DNA of 64,000 nucleotides from Bacillota bacterium (GTDB lineage: Bacteria > Bacillota > Clostridia > Christensenellales > Aristaeellaceae): NCBI GenBank assembly GCA_023425025.1, contig JAFADG010000035.1, positions 124,001 to 188,000 of the forward strand, in the 5' to 3' direction. Every line of letters begins with the position of its first letter. The first letter of the stretch is position 1. A model generated the notes under the pieces. It saw only the letters and a list, made by a program, of their open reading frames with translations. It searched no databases and was not told the DNA's origin. Of this stretch, positions 51,440 through 59,462 are shown piece by piece. The translations under genes were made by a program, and so were the position numbers.

Positions 51440-51776
51440 TTCTGGCCGGGCAAGATAGGATTGATGCTTCGAGGTGGTAGATTTCGTTGCAACCACGCGC
51501 CCCGGTGGCTGAAAGAGATGCAGGAGACGCAACGCCTGCCGAAGCATGCAAACAAGGTTTATCCAGATGGCAAACCGCATGGAAAATGAATTCCTCCCTT
51601 CCAAAGGAATAAAACCCTTTGGTCCTCTCTTATTCAATGGCGTGTAGGCCATTCACAGGGAGTTGCAGGGAAAACCCCTGCCAACAGGGATACGCAGGAT
51701 CATGTTTTGCGTTGCGGTTTCCACTGGATAACCTTGTTCGTTTGTAATCAAAAAAAGTGGCAATGCCACTTTTTTT
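51440..51776 (+). ncRNA. Candidate structured non-coding RNA, family not assigned
   Basis: This 340-nt gap between the sirtuin and recF genes folds heavily. Helix A pairs ATGCTTCG (51464-51471) with CGAAGCAT (51540-51547) and encloses small hairpins. A long helix pairs 51551-51579 with 51713-51738: 26 base pairs broken only by three single-base bulges. It encloses three hairpins: CCAAAGG/CCTTTGG, AATGGC/GCCATT and GTTGCAGGG/CCCTGC-C-AAC. A terminator (GTGGC-AAT-GCCAC then seven T, 51757-51776) ends it. Open frames across it on both strands are poor. The hallmark sequences of RNase P, tmRNA, SRP RNA and common riboswitches are not seen. A 6S-type or raiA-type RNA cannot be excluded. Confidence 0.6.
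51750..51776. terminator. Shared terminator between the candidate RNA and recF
   Basis: AAAAAAAGTGGC-AAT-GCCACTTTTTTT is symmetric, so it can end both the plus-strand RNA and the minus-strand recF. The recF stop codon (51775-51777) lies in the T tract. Confidence 0.85.
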
Positions 51777-52902
51777 ATACCCCCTGCAGACTGGCGCAGC
51801 CTGTTTCCCTGTCCACGCTTACCTCAATTACCGCCTGGGCTTTGGCGCCGGACAGGTCGCTGCGGTCGGTGCAGGTCACAAAGGTTTGAACGCCCTGGAT
51901 TCTATCCAATAGCAGCGCCCGCCGCTTGGGGTCCAGCTCGCTCATCACATCATCCAGCAACAAAATCGGCGCTTCTCCGCTTTCCATTTTCATCAGCGTC
52001 AGTTGGGACAGCCGCAGGGCCAGCACCGCGGTGCGCATTTGCCCCTGGGAGGCAAAATTCTTCATGTCCCGGCCCTTGATGGTCAATTGCAGATCATCCC
52101 TGTGGGGTCCAAAGTGGGTGGCACACCTGCGCATGTCTTCCCGCCTTGTTTTGTACAGACCTTCCAGCATGGCTTCCGCAAGCTTATCCGCCTTGCTTAA
52201 AACGCCCGCATATTCGGCATGGAATACTTCTTCCTTGAGCCCGCTGATATGCTCGTAATTTTTACCGGCCTCTTCCTTCAATATTTCGGCAAACCAACGC
52301 CTGTGGCTGACGATGAATGCCCCTTCCCTGGCCAGCTGCTCATCCCATACCTCCAGCTGCCCTTCCGGATTTTTGTTGCCGCCAGGGGCCGCCATGGCCC
52401 GAAGCAGCGCGTTGCGCTGGTTCAGCGTGGATACGTACTTTTGCAGCGAATAAAAGTACGAGGGCCGAAGCTGGGACAATTGCATGTCCATAAACCGCCG
52501 GCGCTGGGCGGGACCCTCCTTGATCAGCTCCAAATCCTCCGGTGAAAACATCACGCAGTTGATATGCCCCATCAATTCGCCGATGCGGGCCGCGGGTTTT
52601 GCGTTCAAAAACACCTGCTTGGCCCGCTTCTGTGCGGACCAGAGCTTGACCATCACATCCCGCCGCCCGTCCGCGCGCATGACCTGCACCTGTACGCTGG
52701 CATACTGGCTGCCCTGGCGTATCAACTCCCTGTCCTGGCTGATACGGTGGCTGCGCCCCAGGCAGCATAAGTGGATGGCTTCCAGCAGGTTCGTTTTTCC
52801 GGCGCCGTTTGCGCCATGGAATACGGTAATCCCCTCTGACGGCGAAAAAGAAACGCAGGGATAATTGCGGTAGTCCGCAAGCTTCAGCTGCCGGATGACC
52901 AC
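51775..52902 (-). CDS. recF: DNA replication and repair protein RecF
   Basis: RecF is an SMC-like ATPase that loads RecA on gapped DNA with RecO and RecR. It has 375 residues. Walker A is GANGAGKTN, the signature motif is in KNFASQGQMRTAVLAL, Walker B is ILLLDDVMSELD, with C-terminal FVTCTDRSDL. The GTG at 52902 follows GGAGGG. The usual neighbour dnaN is next upstream, but a MITE-like element (52918-53075) separates them; the element ends only 4 bp before the recF ribosome site. gyrB, which often follows recF, is absent. Confidence 0.96.
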   Translation of the reverse strand: MVIRQLKLADYRNYPCVSFSPSEGITVFHGANGAGKTNLLEAIHLCCLGRSHRISQDRELIRQGSQYASVQVQVMRADGRRDVMVKLWSAQKRAKQVFLNAKPAARIGELMGHINCVMFSPEDLELIKEGPAQRRRFMDMQLSQLRPSYFYSLQKYVSTLNQRNALLRAMAAPGGNKNPEGQLEVWDEQLAREGAFIVSHRRWFAEILKEEAGKNYEHISGLKEEVFHAEYAGVLSKADKLAEAMLEGLYKTRREDMRRCATHFGPHRDDLQLTIKGRDMKNFASQGQMRTAVLALRLSQLTLMKMESGEAPILLLDDVMSELDPKRRALLLDRIQGVQTFVTCTDRSDLSGAKAQAVIEVSVDRETGCASLQGV

Positions 52903-52917
52903 GATTATCCCTCCTTA

Positions 52918-53075
52918 TACTAATGGAAAACATTATTTCGTCCAAAGCGGCGAGGAGTTTTCGATGCAGGGCAAGGAGTTGGAGCGAAACGTAGCAGCGC
53001 TACGTTGAGCGGAGAACGACGCAGCACTGCGCGAAAAGTACTGTCGCGACGACGAAATAATGTTTGGAATTAGTA
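52918..53075. mobile_element. 158-bp MITE-like fold-back element, copy 2
   Basis: It has the same ends, length and orientation as the copy at 7548-7705. It lies between dnaN and recF, with its TACTAAT end next to the recF ribosome site. Insertion here could change how recF is expressed from the dnaN promoter, since the folded RNA would lie immediately before recF. Confidence 0.8.
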
Positions 53076-53086
53076 TTACATGGAAA

Positions 53087-53134
53087 GTAGAGGGCGCTGC
53101 CCTCTACGCTCCCGCCAAAGGACACGTCCTTTGG
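53087..53134. repeat. Pair of perfect hairpins after dnaN
   Basis: GTAGAGGGC-GCT-GCCCTCTAC (53087-53107) and CCAAAGGA-CACG-TCCTTTGG (53115-53134) lie between dnaN and the MITE. There is no T run after either on the minus strand, so they look like a REP-like intergenic unit rather than a terminator. Confidence 0.55.
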
Positions 53135-53169
53135 AATCCTGTTTTCATCAAAGCAAGAAAGAAAATATT

Positions 53170-54285
53170 CTAGTTAAACACTCGGACGGGCAGCACCAAA
53201 TAAATGTAATGATCGCCTTCCGGCGGGCAGATCACGCAGGGAGATACGTTGCTGTTAAAGCGCAGGGAGATTTCTTCCTCCCCGATATTCTTGATCACAT
53301 CGCTGATGTACCTTGCGTTAAAGGCGATATCCAGGCTCTTGCCGTCCAGCAGTATGTTCAGTTCCTCCACCACGTCGCCCAGTTCCGCGTTGCTGGAAAT
53401 CACCATCGCGTCGCCGTCGATATGCATGCGGATCAGGTTGTTCTTGCCTTCCCTGGCCATCAGGCTGGCCCGCTCGATGGCATTGGCCAACGTTTCACGG
53501 CTGGTTTGCACCTTTGTCTGCCAGTCGGTGGGCAGTATCTGCTTGTAATTGATGTATTCCCCCGCCAGCAGCACGGTGGTCAGCTCCGATTTGCCGAAGG
53601 AAACCTTCAAATGCGTCCTGTCGATGGTGAATATGGCAGGCTTGTCTTCATCGGGCAGTATCTTGCCCAGTTCGCCAAGCACACGGCCGGGGATGATGGC
53701 CTCGATGACATCCTTGCCCTCAGGCAGAAGAAAATTGCCATGGATGCGCTGCAGGGCCAGGCGGAAGCCGTCCAGGCCCACCAGCCTTGTTTCGTCACGC
53801 GTGACTTCCAGCAGGCAGCCGGTCAGTATTTGACGGCTTTCATCGGTGGCGATGGCAAAGGTCACCTTTCCGATCATCTCCCGCAGGTTCTTTTGGGGCA
53901 AGGAAAGGGTATTCCCCTCCTCGATAACCTTCACCGGCGGAAAATCCACCGGCGACATGCCGGATAAGGTGGCGCGGCTGGACATGCACCGGATGGCGGC
54001 TACCAGCTTTTCATTGACCGAGATTTCGACCTCGCCGCCGGGCAGCTTGCGCACAAGCTCCGTAAACAGGCGGCCAGGCAGCACCACTTGCCCTTCCTGG
54101 GCGATTTGGGCGTTGACCTGGCTTTTGATGGTGAGATTGCCGTCGGTGCAGGTCAAAAACAGGCCTTCCTCATTGGCCTCCAGCAAAACGCCTTCCATAA
54201 CGGGCTTGGCAGGCCGTACCGCCAAGGCCCGGGTCGCGTTGGTCAGCCCCTCCAGCAGTTCGCTCGTAGCGCATAAAAAACGCAT
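53170..54285 (-). CDS. dnaN: DNA polymerase III beta subunit (sliding clamp)
   Basis: The 371-residue clamp makes a ring around DNA and holds the polymerase. It begins MRFLCATSELLEGLTNATRAL, has the three-domain repeat pattern (DGNLTIKSQV, ILTGCLLEVTRDETRLVGLDGFRLAL, ISSNAELGDVVEELN) and ends HYIYLVLPVRVFN. The ATG at 54285 follows AAGGGGGG. dnaA is not upstream: the next gene is a NYN-LOTUS protein, after a 414-bp gap with DnaA-box-like sites. Confidence 0.97.
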   Translation of the reverse strand: MRFLCATSELLEGLTNATRALAVRPAKPVMEGVLLEANEEGLFLTCTDGNLTIKSQVNAQIAQEGQVVLPGRLFTELVRKLPGGEVEISVNEKLVAAIRCMSSRATLSGMSPVDFPPVKVIEEGNTLSLPQKNLREMIGKVTFAIATDESRQILTGCLLEVTRDETRLVGLDGFRLALQRIHGNFLLPEGKDVIEAIIPGRVLGELGKILPDEDKPAIFTIDRTHLKVSFGKSELTTVLLAGEYINYKQILPTDWQTKVQTSRETLANAIERASLMAREGKNNLIRMHIDGDAMVISSNAELGDVVEELNILLDGKSLDIAFNARYISDVIKNIGEEEISLRFNSNVSPCVICPPEGDHYIYLVLPVRVFN

Positions 54286-54699
54286 GGGAACCCCCCTTTT
54301 TGTTCAGCAGGTGTAGTGTATATATACCGTAGTAATAGTAGGGCATGTGGATAGGGTGGAAAACCCTTCAACTGCTTGTCCCACCTGCAAAAACCTATTG
54401 CCTTTTTTGTGGAAAAAGGGCGGTTTTTCATGGAAGGAATGGGGACAAGCGCAGCCAAAAGTATAATTCGATTTGGAAGGCCATTTTCCTCCCGAAAAGT
54501 TTCCCCTTCCCGGAAAGAAGCATGCATGTTTTGGCGATCCTTTGACGATGCAGCGGACGGCTTTTTCATTTTGGGCCGCCGTTTTCCACCATGTCCACAT
54601 GCTGTTGAACAAAGGCTGTGGAAGGGGAAAACTGTGTAAATACTATCTGTATGCCGTGTTTTCCGCGGATATGCACACTTTATCCGCAAAATAAATATT
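54286..54699. other. Intergenic region upstream of dnaN with DnaA-box-like sites
   Basis: No gene in 414 bp. TGTGGATAG (54346), TGTGGAAAA (54408) and TTATCCGCA (54680) each differ from the DnaA box by one base, with weaker matches at 54582, 54592 and 54617 and an A/T-rich stretch near 54685-54703. It resembles the dnaA-dnaN spacer of oriC regions, but dnaA is missing and the gene orientation on both sides is mainly minus, which argues against a bidirectional origin. It may serve dnaN regulation. Confidence 0.45.
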
Positions 54700-55683
54700 T
54701 TACACGACCTTGATCAGCATGGTTTTCTGCTCGTCCATTTCCAGAATCAGCACGCCGTCCTTTTCCAGCTGCTTCAATACGTCGCTGAACCGCTTGAAGC
54801 CGATGGAACGCTCGCTGAAATCCGGATAGGAAGCCTGTATATCGGCCTTTAATATACTGGGATTGATGCGGTCAAACCCATCGTCCTTGTACCGCTTGAG
54901 CTGTTCCTTGAAGGCTTCCTTCCAGTTTTCCTTGGAAAGCTGCGGCGTGACGGACGCTTCCTTGGTGGTAATGCTTACCATCACGTTGAAATTGTCGTTT
55001 TTCACGTGGATGGTGCCGTACTTCTGGCTTAGTTTGTTTAAAAGCTTTCCGAACGTGGCGCAGCCGTAGGATTTTTCATTGAAATCAGGCCGCAGGCGCA
55101 ATAGGATGCCCTTTAGTTCGCTGGCGTAAATTTCATCCTCGTCGGTCTGCTCCTCAAAGATACCTTCGATCAGTTTGTTTAGTTCCGCCTCATCCAGCGG
55201 ATCGGAAGAAGCGGTCTTCTTGGTGGATTGTATGCCGGCGCGGCCGCCCACGCTTTCCAAAAACTGAAACTCGTTGCAGGCGTTGATGAAGATGGTGCTG
55301 GCCACCTCGCTGCGGGAGATGCCAAGCACAAACTTGCCCATGCTTTTGAGCTTGCCGACCAGAGGCGTATAGTCGCTGTCGCCGGATACGATGCAGAAGC
55401 TGTCGATCAGTTGGTTGGTGTACGCCACCTCCAGCGCGTCGATTACCAGCAGAATATCGGCGTTGTTTTTTTGGGCATACCCGTAGCGCAGGGAAGGCAC
55501 TACCGTAAAGGTATTGCTTAGAAGCACTTCCTTCATATCGCTGAACCGGTCGGTATAGCCGTACACCTTGCCCAGCAGTATATCGCCGCGGATTTTTACT
55601 TTTTCCAGTATGCTGTTGAGCGTGGACACCTTTGCGCCGCAGTTTTCCAAATCCACGAAGATGGCAAATTTTGATGCAGACAG
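54700..55683 (-). CDS. NYN-domain protein with two OST-HTH/LOTUS domains
   Basis: The 327-residue protein has an N-terminal NYN (PIN-like) nuclease domain: FAIFVDLENCGAKV, NNADILLVIDALEVAYTNQLIDSFCIVSGDSDYTPLV with acidic residues of a metal-dependent RNase, and an Asp-rich linker. Two C-terminal LOTUS domains follow (LRPDFNEKSYGCATFGKLL and YPDFSERSIGFKRFSDVL). Such proteins are thought to bind or cut RNA. The first in-frame ATG or GTG (55656) would remove the FAIF strand, so CTG at 55683, six nt after GAGGAG, is proposed as the start. The alternative is the GTG at 55656 (318 aa). Confidence 0.82.
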   Translation of the reverse strand: MSASKFAIFVDLENCGAKVSTLNSILEKVKIRGDILLGKVYGYTDRFSDMKEVLLSNTFTVVPSLRYGYAQKNNADILLVIDALEVAYTNQLIDSFCIVSGDSDYTPLVGKLKSMGKFVLGISRSEVASTIFINACNEFQFLESVGGRAGIQSTKKTASSDPLDEAELNKLIEGIFEEQTDEDEIYASELKGILLRLRPDFNEKSYGCATFGKLLNKLSQKYGTIHVKNDNFNVMVSITTKEASVTPQLSKENWKEAFKEQLKRYKDDGFDRINPSILKADIQASYPDFSERSIGFKRFSDVLKQLEKDGVLILEMDEQKTMLIKVV

Positions 55684-55758
55684 GGGAATCTCCTCATTTC
55701 TTTCCTGAAAAAGAGAGGGGCTTCCCCTCCTTTTCAGGCAATATGGCGGTTATTTGTA

Positions 55759-56475
55759 TCAGATCCGGAAGGTGAAGCGGTCCCCCCGGATCAGTTGGCT
55801 GGAGGTATGGATGGCGGACCCGTTCTGGTCATAAACGCATTCGCGAAGCAGCAGCAGCGCGGCTTCCGGCTCCACATCCAACAGCTTGGCCTGGGTTTGA
55901 CTGGCGTAGGCCAGCGCAATGTCATGCACCGCTTTTTGCGGCTCCGTGCCGTTGCGAAGGAGGATGTCGTACAGGGACTGCGTCAGGTCCTCCCTGTCAA
56001 GGAAGGAGAAAGCGGAGGAAAAGCGGTTGGTTTCCAGCATGACGGGCAGGTTGTCCGCAAAGCGAAGCCGGCATACTTCCAGCACCGTATCCCCCGGCGC
56101 CACATGCAAGCTTTCCACGTCCTCGGGCGTTGCATGCTGCCATTGGGCATGAATCAGCTTTGTCAGGGGGGTGCAGCCCATGATGCGGCAGGCGGTGTGA
56201 AAGCTGGTGATCTGCTTCAAATCCCGCTGTATTTTCGGCACGGCAACAAACGTGCCCTTTCCCTGGTGGCGGATGAGCAGGCCATCCCGCGTAAGGTCCG
56301 AAAGGGCCTTGCGCACCGTGACCCGGCTAACCGCATACGTGTCGCACAACTCCTGCTCGGAGGGGATGCGGCCATGAATGGGATATACGCCTGCCGCTAT
56401 GTCATTTTTCAGCCGCTGCATGAGCTGGCGGTAAAGCGGGCTGAACGTGTCGCTGTTGAGAATGCTTTTTTTCAA
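55759..56475 (-). CDS. GntR-family (HutC subfamily) transcription regulator
   Basis: The 238-residue regulator has the GntR winged helix (PLYRQLMQRLKNDIAAGVYPIHGRIPSEQELCDTYAVSRVTVRKAL, wing GLLIRHQGKGTFV) and a C-terminal UTRA ligand domain (EVCRLRFADNLPVMLETN, with ASQTQAKLLDV). HutC/UTRA regulators often respond to sugars or amino-acid derivatives. TTG at 56475 is chosen for its GAGGAGGT site; the GTG three codons earlier overlaps that site. No target gene is obvious beside it. Confidence 0.88.
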   Translation of the reverse strand: MKKSILNSDTFSPLYRQLMQRLKNDIAAGVYPIHGRIPSEQELCDTYAVSRVTVRKALSDLTRDGLLIRHQGKGTFVAVPKIQRDLKQITSFHTACRIMGCTPLTKLIHAQWQHATPEDVESLHVAPGDTVLEVCRLRFADNLPVMLETNRFSSAFSFLDREDLTQSLYDILLRNGTEPQKAVHDIALAYASQTQAKLLDVEPEAALLLLRECVYDQNGSAIHTSSQLIRGDRFTFRI

Positions 56476-56601
56476 CGGCGGCACCTCCTCAACGTCTTTT
56501 TGTCAGTATATCAGTTTCCCCTGGGAAAATCAAACAAAAACCGTTGTCGTGCCTTGTTCTTGGCACTTGTGGTATAATATCTGGGAAGTGAGGTACAAAA
56601 G

Positions 56602-57021
56602 ATGAATTGTTCTATCTATCCGCCAAATACGCTGAAAAAATACAAGTATGTGGTGAACATATCGCTCTATCAGGGAAAGCTGCTTTTAAGCAGGCATAAG
56701 GACCGCTCCACCTGGGAGACCCAGGGCGGGCATATCGAAGAAGGCGAGACGCCGGAGCAGGCGGCCGCAAGGGAGCTTGTGGAAGAGTCGGGGGCGGTCC
56801 GCTTTACGATCCGGCCGGTATGCGATTACGCGGCCGGCGAAGGCACGCTGGTAGGCGGCATGGTGTTCGCTGCCATCATAGAAGAGCTGGGCCCGATGCC
56901 GGGGATGGAGATGGCGGAAACCGGCCTTTTTGACGCGCTGCCCGGGAATTTGACATATCCGGGTATTACGCCTGTCCTGTACAACCATTATCATGAGCAA
57001 TTTTTGGCGCAGCAACCGTAA
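56602..57021 (+). CDS. NUDIX hydrolase
   Basis: The 139-residue protein has a perfect Nudix box, GGHIEEGETPEQAAARELVEESGAV (residues 43-67), for hydrolysis of nucleoside diphosphates linked to other groups. Substrate cannot be set from sequence. ATG at 56602 after GAAGTGAGG. Confidence 0.9.
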   Translation: MNCSIYPPNTLKKYKYVVNISLYQGKLLLSRHKDRSTWETQGGHIEEGETPEQAAARELVEESGAVRFTIRPVCDYAAGEGTLVGGMVFAAIIEELGPMPGMEMAETGLFDALPGNLTYPGITPVLYNHYHEQFLAQQP

Positions 57022-57074
57022 AGGAAAAGGGCATGCTGCTGGAATTCCCTGAAAATAGGAGGGTAGAACGTATG

Positions 57075-57237
57075 CAGAGGCTTCCCCTGGGAGGGGAAGC
57101 TGTCGGCGAAGCCGACTGATGAGGTTGCTATGGCGACGGAAATTTGCGGTCAAACAACCTCATCCGGCTCAATCGTCGCTGCCCATTTCCGCCACAGGCG
57201 GAGGCAGCGTGGAGGAGCCCGCAAGGGGAAGGCTCTG
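57075..57237. repeat. 163-bp fold-back intergenic repeat
   Basis: It begins CAGAGGCTTCCCCT and ends AGGGGAAGGCTCTG, an inverted pair, with inner inverted pair GATGAGGTTG and CAACCTCATC. No coding capacity. Its core resembles the repeat at 3013-3142. Confidence 0.65.
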
Positions 57238-57246
57238 ACTACTGAC

Positions 57247-57280
57247 AAACCCCTGCCATCTTCCCAGATAACAGGGGTTT
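57247..57280. terminator. Terminator-like hairpin between convergent genes
   Basis: AAACCCCTG and CAGGGGTTT with a 16-nt loop, between NUDIX (+) and superoxide reductase (-). Confidence 0.6.
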
Positions 57281-57323
57281 ATCAATGATCTGAAGCAGCT
57301 TAGCCACTTTTCCGATAGGCCGA

Positions 57324-57695
57324 TTACAGCTCTTTTTTCCACAAGCCATGAAGGTTACAGAATTCGTAGGCCGCCACCGGCTTGTCCTCATGCAGGGCGA
57401 AGACCGCCTTGGGTTCGTCGCCCGGGCGCAGGGACTTGCGCTGGCCGCCCTTTTCCGTTTGCAGGTAAATCCACTGAATGTAGTGCGCATCCGTCATGGG
57501 ATGGGCAACGGAACCTATTTCCACCGTTACCAGATCGCCTTCCACCTTGATGTCGGGCACGTGCTTTTCCTTTGCGCCGTCCGAGGTGTTGGCCTTGAGC
57601 TCCTTCATCTTTTCGCCGCAGCAGCTCATGGGAGCATCGGAAAGGTGAATCGTTCCTACCAGGTTGCCGCATTCCTCACAAACAAAAAAATGCAT
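57324..57695 (-). CDS. Superoxide reductase (desulfoferrodoxin)
   Basis: The 123-residue cytosolic protein reduces superoxide to peroxide in anaerobes. An N-terminal desulforedoxin domain has four iron-binding cysteines (Cys6, Cys9, Cys25, Cys26). The catalytic iron site shows EKH (His45), His65 in AHPM, His71 in DAHYI, Cys113 and His116 in FCNLHGLW. This is the class I (two-iron) form. ATG at 57695 after GGAGGAAA. Confidence 0.95.
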   Translation of the reverse strand: MHFFVCEECGNLVGTIHLSDAPMSCCGEKMKELKANTSDGAKEKHVPDIKVEGDLVTVEIGSVAHPMTDAHYIQWIYLQTEKGGQRKSLRPGDEPKAVFALHEDKPVAAYEFCNLHGLWKKEL

Positions 57696-57854
57696 GTTGT
57701 TTTCCTCCTTTTTATGTGTTTCTATACTTATGGTATCCGTTTCCATGATAATCGTCAAGGGCAGAAAAAAAACAAGCCGTGCATACCGCTCAACAAAAAA
57801 AGTATGGTACAATTTACTGGAAAAGTTCAGGCCAGGCAAAAGGAGCTATCATCT

Positions 57855-59234
57855 ATGCTGGACATCACGTCTTTGCAGCTTGGGCTGCCGGAAGATATTT
57901 TAAAGAAAAAGTGGGCCGGAGATATTAAGGGTGCCTTGGAGGCTATAGACGCCAGGCTGCAAAAGGAGCTGCCTCCCATGCTTCGCAGCCGCCTTTTGCT
58001 GGAGAAGGAGCTTTTGCCGCGGATGGCCAGGGAGTATCCCCATGATAAGGACAAGGCGCTCCTGATCCTGCGCGGCCTGATTCCGGGCTTTACGGAGGCT
58101 GAGTTTGACGACCTGGAAAAAAACAATTGGATCGACTTTCTCTTTGTCGGCGGGGAGAAGCGCTATTTTGTCCGCTTCCATCGCACGCTGTTGAAGGTAC
58201 ATCCCGATATTGCCAGGCGGGCCGGCGTTCCCCTCTCGCCCCACAGCCCGCTGTTGGATGATGCCATTCGGAAAATGAAGGAAGAAGGTTCGCTGACGTA
58301 TCATTTCCAGATCCGTGGCACTTTAAAGATCGAAGAGGAAGCTTTCGTGCCGAGCGAAACGTACCGGGTGCATTTGCCGCTGCCGGCCGTATCCGCCCAA
58401 ACCGGCAAGGTGGATGTACTGTATGCCGATCCCAGCCCCCTTTTCGTATCGCCGGAGGACCATTCCCAGCGCACCGTTTCTTATGAGAAGACGCTGACGG
58501 AGAACAAACCATTCGTATTGGAGTACGCTTACGATTGCGCCATGAAATATGTGGACCTGAAAAAGCCGCCTGAATCAGACGAACCGGTCTATCCGCGCTG
58601 CCCGGCCCCAAATCCCGCGGATCTTGCGGAAAGCGCGCCGCATATCCTTTTTACGCCCTATGTAAAATCCCTGGTTGCGCAGCTTGTGGACGGCGATGAG
58701 AGGCCTCTTGAAAAAGCCCGCAAAATCTATGATTTTGTCACCACCAAGGTTACGTATTCCTTCATGCGTTCCTATTTGACACTGGAAAACCATGTGGAGT
58801 ATGCGGCCTGCAATTTAAAGGGCGATTGCGGCCTGCAGGCGCTGCTGTTCATCACCCTGTGCCGCGCCGCCAAAGTCCCGGCAAGGTGGCAGTCAGGGCT
58901 CGCGGCAGAGCCGGATTCCATTGGCAGCCATGACTGGGCGCAGTTTTATGTTGCTCCCTGGGGCTGGCTGTTCTGCGACTGCTCCTACGGCGGCTCGGCC
59001 TGGCGAAAGGGCAATATGGAGCGCTGGGATTTTTACTTTGGCAACCTGGACCCCTACCGCATGGCAGCCAACGCCGTCTATCAGGCAGATTTTGATCCGC
59101 CCAAGCAGTTCCTTCGCGCCGATCCCTACGACAACCAGACCGGCGAATGCGAGACGCTGAAAAAGGGTCTTCGCGGCAGCGAATTCGATACGGATTACGA
59201 AATGGTCTCCTGTGAAAAAATAGAATTGAAATAA
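57855..59234 (+). CDS. Transglutaminase-like superfamily protein
   Basis: The 459-residue protein has a C-terminal transglutaminase/papain-like core (about residues 280-420): KGDCGLQALLF with the catalytic Cys, GSHDWAQFYV with His and FCDCSYGG with Asp. The N-terminal 270 residues are of unknown fold and are mostly helical then beta. No signal peptide, so it is a cytosolic protein. Possible role in peptide or polyamine modification is not shown. ATG at 57855 follows AAAAGGAG. Confidence 0.85.
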   Translation: MLDITSLQLGLPEDILKKKWAGDIKGALEAIDARLQKELPPMLRSRLLLEKELLPRMAREYPHDKDKALLILRGLIPGFTEAEFDDLEKNNWIDFLFVGGEKRYFVRFHRTLLKVHPDIARRAGVPLSPHSPLLDDAIRKMKEEGSLTYHFQIRGTLKIEEEAFVPSETYRVHLPLPAVSAQTGKVDVLYADPSPLFVSPEDHSQRTVSYEKTLTENKPFVLEYAYDCAMKYVDLKKPPESDEPVYPRCPAPNPADLAESAPHILFTPYVKSLVAQLVDGDERPLEKARKIYDFVTTKVTYSFMRSYLTLENHVEYAACNLKGDCGLQALLFITLCRAAKVPARWQSGLAAEPDSIGSHDWAQFYVAPWGWLFCDCSYGGSAWRKGNMERWDFYFGNLDPYRMAANAVYQADFDPPKQFLRADPYDNQTGECETLKKGLRGSEFDTDYEMVSCEKIELK

Positions 59235-59252
59235 GCTGCTTTTCCGGCATAC

Positions 59253-59284
59253 AAAAACCGCCCTGATTGCTCAGAGCGGTTTTT
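59253..59284. terminator. Terminator between convergent genes
   Basis: AAAAACCGC and GCGGTTTTT, with 14-nt loop, between the transglutaminase-like gene (+) and the feo operon end (-). Confidence 0.75.
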
Positions 59285-59287
59285 GCG

Positions 59288-59437
59288 TTAGCGGGATACT
59301 TTGCTGCTGCAAGCGCTGCAGCTGTCACAGGAAGGGCATCCGGCACAAGCGCTGCCGCTTTTCCGTGCGCGGATCATGCGAAATATACTTAAGGCCAGTG
59401 CGCCGAATACAACAATGGCTACCAGGATGGTGCCCAT
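59288..59437 (-). CDS. FeoB-associated Cys-rich membrane protein
   Basis: This 49-residue gene begins with ATG at 59437 after AAAGGAG. The peptide has one membrane helix (TILVAIVVFGALALSIF) followed by Arg/Lys and a Cys-rich tail CAGCPSCDSC-SAC. This layout is the FeoB-associated small protein family (sometimes called FeoC-like), which may help ferrous iron entry or redox sensing. It lies 25 nt after feoB and is the last gene of the feo operon. Confidence 0.88.
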   Translation of the reverse strand: MGTILVAIVVFGALALSIFRMIRARKSGSACAGCPSCDSCSACSSKVSR

Positions 59438-59462
59438 CCTTTCATCTCCTTTCAGGAGGGAA

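Noticed and set aside
51416..51652. 78-residue minus-strand open frame
   Set aside because: It overlaps the sirtuin 3' end and the folded RNA candidate, lacks a good ribosome site and has no protein-like pattern.
53087..53134. dnaN terminator
   Set aside because: Two perfect hairpins are present, but neither is followed by a T tract on the minus strand, so intrinsic termination is not supported.
54286..54699. Active replication origin
   Set aside because: The DnaA-box-like sites are mostly imperfect, dnaA is absent and genes on both sides point mainly left, so a bidirectional origin here is unlikely. Kept only as an oriC-like region.
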